DNA of 64,000 nucleotides from Cliona cf. orientalis (lineage: Eukaryota > Porifera > Demospongiae > Clionaida > Clionaidae): NCBI GenBank assembly GCA_963930775.1, contig OZ005697.1, positions 2,480,001 through 2,544,000 of the forward strand, in the 5' to 3' direction. Numbering within the stretch: the first letter of the stretch is position 1; each line of letters begins with the position of its first letter. Shown here in pieces: positions 57,629 to 64,000 of the stretch. Position numbers and translations under genes: made by a program. Under the pieces are notes generated by a model. The model saw nothing but the letters and a program-made list of their open reading frames with translations. It searched no databases and was not told the DNA's origin.

Positions 57629-58574
57629 GAGGGGAAAGAGAGGGAGAGAAGAGATAGAGTAATACTACACGCAGCTTACCAATACGATGAAGTGAAAAAG
57701 CTATCATGTGAAGTCATTACTAGTCAGCAGCAGCTGTAGTGGAAAAATATAAAATGACGATAACAACTATGAGTAAATACATAGATGACTGCCAGTAGAC
57801 ATATTCATTTCATTCGGCTAGATAGCAGCATGTCCTCAAGCTCCTTTGACCCGTGATGCATGCCGGTAAGGAGTAATTTGTGCATGTGTGGGGGAGGGGG
57901 GGGGAGAAAGAGAAGTGATAGAGAGAGGGAAAGAAGAGATAGAGAAACACTCAGTGATACTTAACAGCTTACCAATACAGTGAAGTGAAGTAGCTATCAT
58001 GTGAAGTCATTATCAGCAGCTGTAGTAACAACTATGAGTAAATTTAATACATAGATGATCACCATGCAGTAGACATATTATCAGAGTAAGGAGTAATTAT
58101 TTTTTGTGGGATGGAGGGAGAGAGAAAACGAGTGAGAAGCCTACAACTATTACATAAACGATTTACCATCTCAGTGGTGTAGTGACTATGGCATCAAATT
58201 AAGTCTTGTTAGAAAGGTAGTGAGAGAGAGGCTGGAAAGAGAAGCGAACAAATAGCGGGTGTGCATTAATTGGAGCATGTAGTACACACTGTTGCTGTGT
58301 GTAGGCACGGGCTAGGATTGAAGTAGCTAGTACAGTCTGTACAGCGACCACAAAGAGCATAGGCAACGTAACTAGATTAAGTATAGACTAATGTGTAAGG
58401 CTTACAGGCTTTTATTACAGTCAACACATTCGAGTATTTACACTTCATGCAAGAGTGTACTAAAAGGCACCTACCTAACTTATGCTCATGCTAATAAATA
58501 CTTACTTCACTCACTTCACTTACTGTAACTGTTGAAGAGACACCCAGCTCATCTGAGATAGCCATGATGGCCAT
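54036..58574 (-). CDS. BEN-domain protein
   Basis: Exons on the minus strand with matching phases: 58574-58524 (start MAIMAISDELGVSSTVT), 57494-57407, 57082-57041, 56584-56378, probably 56250-about 56156, 55066-54995, 54938-54879, 54429-54212 and 54145-54036 (stop). The C-terminal part is a BEN domain: IELVPGYGVMLSQRQLDEAV, TRLIRNLMSAFFPKEVL, LGGRINTALDKDIVAACL, then TNLIDAINGKCANARRA. BEN domains bind DNA or chromatin proteins, usually as transcriptional repressors, so a nuclear role is expected. The N-terminal region (RDSSVTVHEKTMHNAL onward) has no recognised domain. The donor of the fifth exon is uncertain; reading on gives a stop that would make a BEN-less form. A tandem duplication covers the acceptor of exon 4. 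Confidence 0.78.
55067..56155. other. BEN gene intron, nothing firm
   Basis: About 1.1 kb between the uncertain fifth exon and the exon at 55066. The segment 55140-55190 has an exon-like frame ending at a GTAAAT donor but its entry phase does not fit. Otherwise no feature. Confidence 0.4.
56580..56745. repeat. Exact 83-bp tandem duplication over a splice acceptor
   Basis: The block ATGTCTCTAGAAAAAGATTG through AAAATTAATGTACA occurs twice head to tail (56580-56662 and 56663-56745) with no difference I can see. On the minus strand each copy contains TTTTTCTAG|AGACAT, the acceptor of BEN exon 4, so the pre-mRNA has two identical acceptors. Confidence 0.93.
57533..57613. repeat. (GA)n microsatellite
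   Basis: Uninterrupted GA dinucleotides in a BEN gene intron, with more GA-rich sequence to 57650 and again near 57905-57945. Apparent Ser-Leu or Arg-Glu frames here are artefacts. Confidence 0.95.
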
Positions 58575-58871
58575 GACAGTCGACAACGCAAGAGAGACTT
58601 GTGAAATTTTCAAACCAGAAAAGCAGCTGCACAAATAGTGCACATGCGCACGCTACTTTGGATGACGTAATCGAGTGGTAGCCCCACCCCTATCGCACAA
58701 ACTGACGTCCAGCACCCCTTGATGGTGTACTGTCAGCACCCCTCTCGTGCATGGGGTGTTGCAACAGCACCCCACCACCTTTTTTGTATGCATGGGGTCA
58801 CGGTTACTACAACACCCTATTTTTAACAGTGCATACATCGATGTTGCATTGTATATATGATATATTATATG

Positions 58872-59087
58872 GACAAGGTTGTAGCCAGCTGGTTAGTTTA
58901 AGACGTTTTCATTACAAGGTTGTGGCAAGGTTGTACCTTCCATCACAATGTTATCACAATCTTACCACAAGCTTACAATGCCAATACTACCTTGTAGCTG
59001 GATTGTGGGGGGCATGTACATGGTGGTCACAAGGTTGTTGAGACTGTCACAAGGTTGTTACAACCTTGTCTTTTTCGTATGGGTATA
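58872..59087. repeat. ACAAGGTTGT-rich repeat, copy B
   Basis: ACAAGGTTGTAGCCAGCTGG at its start resembles copy A, and it ends GGTTGTTACAACCTTGTC then CGTATGGGTA, the inverse of copy A's start. It sits just 5' of the BEN gene's first exon and immediately 3' of the Ig-domain gene's stop codon. Confidence 0.7.
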
Positions 59088-59226
59088 CACATGTGCTTTT
59101 TTTTTCTCTATCTCGACTTTCTATAACTAACTTAACTACTGCAACATGTGTTCTTCTAGTGATCTAGCTACTTTGTTACAAAGTTGTAAAGCGTACATAA
59201 GTCATGCATTTCTCAGAAGCCGATCA

Positions 59227-61359
59227 TCATGGTGGGCAGTTGCAGTTCTCGAAACGGGGCAGCATGTCAAAATCTGGTGCACACCTAGCCCTGTGATACC
59301 AGGGATCACCACCACACATCATCTCGTGGCCACATTCCCTCTCATTCAGAGATGCTATAGCAACTGGGCAGCACTTATCAATGGCCACACTGTACCAGTC
59401 CATCTTCACTGAAGCAGCAGAGCTGACCCAGTCTTGAATGAAGCCAAGAAGCTGGGTGGCATTGAAGTTGTACGTTTCTAGGAGTGTATTTCTGTAGGTG
59501 GCGTGGGTGCTTGAGCTCTGGCAGAGGAATGTTCCACTGAGGAGGTGGCTCCGAGGGAAATGGCACTTGCAGCGAATTTCAACTGCCTCGATCAAGGCTT
59601 CTTCAATCTGCCTCCTGAAGTGACTGGCTTTGGTAGCCTTTTAAATGAATATATTTTTTGTGAGAATACTATAATAATGTTATTATGATGTACTATAGTG
59701 CTTACTGTCCATAGTTGGCAATCACCTATACGCTTGAGCCTTATTTGGAACATAGCATCACCTGCATTGGTTTTGGTTTAGATGTATCTACATGTACATG
59801 CATATTACATTATTGGGCGGTATTGGTGCGATATCCTTTATTACTGTTTTGATAATTTAAAATACACTCGTTGAATGTTTAATAGCATATGCTTACCAAC
59901 TGTCAGTGTTTTCTTAGCAGAAATGTTTGTCTCTTTCCCAATGTTTATGGTGCAAGTGTACTCTCCCTCATACGTTGAGTCAATGGAATCCAACTCAACC
60001 TCACTAGTGTATCTCGATGGGGCCTCTTTCACTAGATCTGATGTGAGAGATGATTGATTTGGTCCAGTCCACACAACCTGAATGTTAGTTGGTCTTGGCA
60101 CTGGCATCATCCACTCGATGATGCAGGTCACATGAAGGGAAGACCCACTCGGAACTGGGTCAGCCATGCTGGACACTATCTTGACCATAGGTGGAGGAAC
60201 TATATGATAATAGATGGTCATTAGTATTGCCCATAGCTATACATGCATACATGCATATATATTTCATACTCGAGCAATGTTCTACAGAGTATATGCATGC
60301 TACCTAACAAAACATAAGATCTAATTAGTGCAAGAAAATTTATGTTCTAGGACTTTTCCTAATGCAGAGTATGACGACCTTTACCAGAAATCATGCAGAC
60401 GTTGAAATTGTAATTATTTTTTTAGCTTGTGTTCTATTAGCATAAACACAGTATAGCTATTATAGTGTCATGTGACTAATTTGTGAAATTATAGCTATAC
60501 ACTCACTAGATGGTAGTGTTGGTCTTTCTGTAGCAAGTATAATTGTAGATTCTGGTGTCACTGATTCTGCTGTTTATGCATATAGTATATAATAATATTA
60601 TATTATCATGCAACTTTATACTCATGCATGTACGCACGTATATTATTGTGCCCAACTTACTGCATCCCAACAAAAATTCCACTTCACTCATTGCAAGCTG
60701 GAAACTGCTGCTATATTTATACATAAGCACTTTCCTTGTGTTGAAGTTGGTATTGATGCGTACACTCCTGCGACCTGCTGGCTCTCCACCTGGTGGGACT
60801 GAAGCAACACCTCGATATTGAGTGCCTGTAGTTGGTGCATCCCAGATATCAAAGTCATCTGGTACATCATAGAATCTCAGTCTGGGAAGGCCTCGGACAC
60901 TGTCACTGTAGTAGTGCAGTGTGATGGTAGTCAAGGAGACTCTTGTGGGGAATATGAACAGCAGTTGCGCATCACTACCACCACTCCACTGATAATATTC
61001 ACTGCTCTGATACTGCTGTTGTCCAAGGTTGGAATCAGTCAATTTGAGCTGTGTTCCGTCACAATGGATATAACGTTCTGGATGCAAACTTCCTGGTAGG
61101 GTACCAGGTGGATACCTCCTACAGTTGGCACTGGCACTCTCAGCTCTGGTGACAGAGTCATCATGATAGGCATACTCTGATGGGTACACCTGGCATGAAC
61201 TGGAGGATACTGCACGTAAAGAGTTAGTACATCACTCATGTAGTCAATCACCAATTGTATTTACTACCATGGTAATATTATACCTTTCTGTATCCTGCTG
61301 AATTGGATGATGGCTACTACTTGAAGCACAAATCGAAAGTATGTCTGTATTTTGACCAT
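59227..61359 (-). CDS. Discoidin-like plus Ig-domain protein, probably secreted
   Basis: Six exons are 61359-61284, 61209-60661, 60569-60507, 60199-59897, 59761-59706 and 59637-59227 (stop), with consistent phases, giving about 490 residues. Exon 1 is signal-peptide-like (MVKIQTYFRFVLQVVAIIQF). Exon 2 is the discoidin-like module (CQVYPSEYAYHDDSV; LLFIFPTRVS). Exon 3 is a Thr-rich linker. Exon 4 is one Ig domain (LHVTCIIEW, WTGPNQ, and YEGEYTCTI with the D/Y-x-C signature). Exons 5-6 form a Cys-containing region (FRRQIEEALIEAV, ATQLLGFIQDWV, CCPVAIASLNEREC) of a type I associate with sponge receptors next to the membrane. Unlike its relatives it ends without a membrane helix, and repeat copy B lies 140 bp beyond the stop. 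It may be naturally soluble or a receptor that lost its 3' exons. Confidence 0.8.
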
Positions 61360-61505
61360 GTTTGCAGTCAAAATGAACGTTAGTCCGTCCCAGCTAGTTA
61401 TTATAGACTATTAAATATGCATAAACCATGCACAGCTGGATTAGATATTTACATCCGTTTAGACAGTGCATGCTATAAAAACATTAATGTATCACTGGGT
61501 ACTAT

Positions 61506-61826
61506 CAAGAGTATATAATAGGAAGAGAAGGGAGAGTATCCTACTCTGTATACTGCTGTGCAAACGCACTGCGGGTAATTAAATCCGTATATCCTTGTAA
61601 ATTGTAGTATACTCCACATATCACCTTGTAGTCAAGTGAGTGTTAATTGGCCAATAATTGGTCTAGGACAGCCCACTTGGGTACTACCCAGCTACTGTAC
61701 TCACCAGTACTGGTGGGTTTCACAGTTTGTTTGAGTCAACCACTCAAATTTAATTATCCGCAGTGCGTTTGCACAGTAGTATATGGAGTAGGATACTCTC
61801 CCTTCTCTTCCTATTATATACTCTTG
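61506..61826. mobile_element. MITE with ~85-bp inverted ends
   Basis: The ends CAAGAGTATATAATAGGAAG... and the mirrored ...CTTCCTATTATATACTCTTG run on for about 85 bp each (AGAAGGGAGAGTATCCTACT, GTGCAAACGCACTGCGG). GTACTAT flanks both sides (61499-61505 and 61827-61833), 7 bp or 8 with an adjoining G. It lies about 140 bp upstream of the Ig-domain gene's start codon, between two divergently spaced minus-strand genes. Confidence 0.86.
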
Positions 61827-61902
61827 GTACTATGTATACATTCACTATAATATCGCATACATTGAATTGATTGTTAAGTATAAATAATCTGAGGAATGCA
61901 CA

Positions 61903-63325
61903 CTATCTTTGGGAATATTCATGAAAGTGATCCAGTTTGATTGATTCATAGACGCCTGACGGTGTCTCGGAGATCCTTCTTGCCTCACTGGTGATGTAGC
62001 ATGGGTTGTCCACTACTTCACACAGAGAAGGTCGAGCGTTGGAGGATTCATAGCCTGGATTCTCTTCTAACTCATCTTCTTGGGCTTCAATTTCTTTTCT
62101 GCTTAGTAATTTTCTTTTTCGATTGTGTACATTTCGTATTTTAACCGCAAATATCACTATTGTGAATAGTACTGTTAGCAGTACGGTGAGTAGAACTGTA
62201 AGCAACCATGCGATCATCTCTCTTGTTTGAATATTACTTTGATCTCCGCATGTGTTTGTAACAGTAGTTGTGACTGTTGAAGGAGGAGTCATATCGCTGA
62301 ACATAGAAGGTGTAGGCATGAGGGTGGTTGTTATTCTTATGATGGATGTTTGCACTGGATCAGATGATGTTTGCACTGGTGATACTAATAATCGTGTTGA
62401 TATCTTGAATGGTGTGCTAGATGTTTCCGCTGGACTCGTAGCATTCACTGTATATAGTTGTTACAAGAAGTGAATGATTATGTGTACATGTCATGCATGT
62501 ATATTAGTGAATAACATTGTACATTAGCTATATATGGTGTGGAAATGTACTGCTCTAAGTAGTTACATATAATATTCTAATACCTCAGTAATCGGACTAA
62601 TCCTCTTGATAAAACAGATGAGTAATCATTGGAATTCTATAGCCATTTATGCATGCCATAACATTAGCACAATGCATGCCTGTAGCTAATATATTATAGC
62701 TTCATTGGCACTGTGAAGATGTGCTGTAATAGTATCTGCATGTTATGTACGTACTGAAGTTTTATCCCATGGCAGCCTTCCCCCTAACAGTATACAAAGT
62801 TAGAACTATTAGGACAGTCATGAAGCACAAAGCCACTTTAATGATGTCATAATTAAAGTGTTTCATTTCTCAGTGCCTCTATACCTAATATATGTGTAGT
62901 GTGTAGTCATTGCCCTGTGTGCAAGTGCAAGGGGCAATTTAAGTGTAATTTGTAAATTGGTGTCATTGTCCACGTAAACATTACCAAATCTTGATGTTTA
63001 GGCATCTAAGTGAGTGCCCAGTGCTATCACGGTGTCAAATATGTTCATACTGAAAAATATAGGAAAATCCTTGTACCACATTGAAGTCAGCATGCATGTA
63101 TATGTTTGCTCGTAGCTATACCATCATGCATACACCTACAAATTAAAATTGTTTCACAACAAAGTATTACTGATGGATGGGTCTGATGATAGGGCTCTAT
63201 AATAATAATTTACATGTACTCTATAGTCATGGTTTCATCTTACCTGACAGTGTCTGTTCTTGTCCCATAACGTGACCGTAGACAATTATAATCACTATTG
63301 CTAGGAGAAATCTTTGACTCTTCAT
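61903..63325 (-). CDS. Stalk-only receptor with tyrosine-rich tail
   Basis: Two exons join in phase 1: 63325-63244 (signal peptide MKSQRFLLAIVIIIVYG) and 62447-61903. The second encodes a Thr/Ser/Pro-rich stalk of about 80 residues, one Cys, a membrane helix (MIAWLLTVLLTVLLTVLFTIVIFAV), a basic stop (NRKRK) and a tail with ENPGYES, DNPCYIT, GVYESIKL and EYSQR. The total is about 209 residues. The helix start (EMIAWLLTV) and NPCY/YESI motifs match the left-end receptors (SEIIAWVLV; NPCYE; HHYESI). No ectodomain exon was found in the 800-bp intron, though the 1-1 phase would allow one. Plausibly a co-receptor or a family member that lost its ectodomain. Function unknown. Confidence 0.74.
62448..63243. 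other. Intron of stalk-only receptor, nothing recognised
   Basis: I looked for a discoidin- or Ig-type exon here on the minus strand and saw none. Confidence 0.5.
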
Positions 63326-63710
63326 GACTGTTAGTCTCGATCTGTTTAGGTATCTTCATAGAACTCACTGACTCAGAGTCTCCTGGGCCAGTGATTCTCT
63401 AACAGTAAAATTTTGTAAGCACTTATACAATCATATATTAGCTACTAGTACTCCATGCAACTGACTTTCTTGTGATGCATGCATGCATGTAGAATATGAA
63501 TATCATAATTAATAGAGTACATATATGTGTGCATGGTATGTGAAGTATGCTGGTGTAACCACGACATGCAGTCAAGCTTACTATTGCATGTCATTAATTG
63601 CATGCATGCATGCATGCATATGCAAAAACTGTGACTTCATACTTCATTGGCTGTAGACTACTGTCGCAGTATCAGTATGCAATAAGTATATTTCAATATT
63701 GCATTGACAA

Positions 63711-63962
63711 GTGCCGTTCTTCTTAGGGCATGCATTTAAAGCAAAAACGGCAACTTCAGTTCAGCCATGCATGATTAGCAAATATTTGTTTAGAACAATG
63801 GTGCAAGGTGCAATCCAACCCAATGAGCTATTAGCAAGCGGTATTATAATCAATGATTATGACTACATCAAAGATCACGGTGAAACTTTCTATGAAAGAA
63901 ACTTAAGGAAATACAAAGGATCGTACTCTATAGACTTTGGAACGTACATGGATGGATTATAG
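63711..63962 (+). CDS. Hypothetical 83-residue frame
   Basis: Open frame MPFFLGHAFKAKTATSV... with an internal Met giving a hydrophilic 54-residue end (MVQGAIQPNELLASG, YIKDHGETFYERNLRKY, FGTYMDGL). It may be a 3' exon (acceptor TTCTTCTTAG near 63726) or a chance frame. I do not recognise it. The composition is more balanced than the flanks, which is the only argument for coding. Confidence 0.3.
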   Translation: MPFFLGHAFKAKTATSVQPCMISKYLFRTMVQGAIQPNELLASGIIINDYDYIKDHGETFYERNLRKYKGSYSIDFGTYMDGL

Positions 63963-64000
63963 TCTGCATAATCCTGTATTACAGTATTTCCTATAGTTTT

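Noticed and set aside
57297-57739. Ser-Leu and Arg-Glu repeat frames on both strands
   Set aside because: They are translations of the (GA)n microsatellite; the genuine BEN exon at 57494-57407 uses one of these frames only in part.

Overview
The window looks like nuclear DNA of a marine demosponge, most like Amphimedon queenslandica. This is inferred from AT-rich sequence dense in TGCATGC/GCATGC words, compact GT-AG introns, lineage-specific receptors built from phase-1 exon modules, small Calx-beta proteins, a kinase-coiled-coil-Kelch gene, and animal genes (a TRPA-like channel, spatacsin, a BEN-domain protein, tRNA-Asp). There are no operons and no bacterial signals. One 200-base assembly gap lies at 3365-3564.

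Left end (1-2903, + strand): two tandem cell-surface receptor genes. Each has a discoidin-like (galactose-binding-like) ectodomain exon, small Thr/Ser linker exons, and a final exon with one membrane helix and an NPCY cytoplasmic tail. The first is cut by the window edge and carries a 2-bp frameshift. Relatives return in inverted orientation at the right end (59227-63325, - strand): a discoidin-like plus Ig-domain protein, and a receptor made only of signal peptide, stalk, helix and a tyrosine-rich tail. A further one-helix protein with an NPHY tail lies at 51584-51994.

3565-10345: a broken Penelope-like element, a small Calx-beta gene with a cysteine-rich N-terminal exon and a GPI-anchor-like C-terminus, then a decayed copy of a second locus. 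That second, intact locus is a secreted Calx-beta paralogue (30525-31723) followed by a POT/SLC15-like transporter (33987-35684).

10659-27399 (- strand): a complete 21-exon ankyrin-TRP channel gene of TRPA type. Its introns hold several miniature DNA transposons. Its 9.6-kb first intron holds a Ty3/gypsy retrotransposon with an open gag-pol frame and almost identical 219-bp LTRs, and a 3-copy 420-bp tandem repeat with a conserved hairpin. Between this gene and the second Calx-beta gene is a nest of foldback repeats split by a 1-kb GC-rich element with TTAA at both ends.

36385-44885: three GPCR-like 7TM copies (one intact, two pseudogenes), a multiply broken protein kinase-coiled-coil-Kelch pseudogene, and a 5'-truncated LINE next to the third GPCR copy.

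45136-50435 (+): eight exons of the N-terminal part of spatacsin (SPG11), with two tRNA-Asp(GTC) genes in an intron. No later spatacsin exons were recognised. 54036-58574 (-): a BEN-domain gene bracketed by two copies of an ACAAGGTTGT-rich repeat.

Exon chains were assembled by hand from GT/AG sites, reading phase and comparison of paralogues inside the window. Domain names rest on recognised motifs, not on searches.
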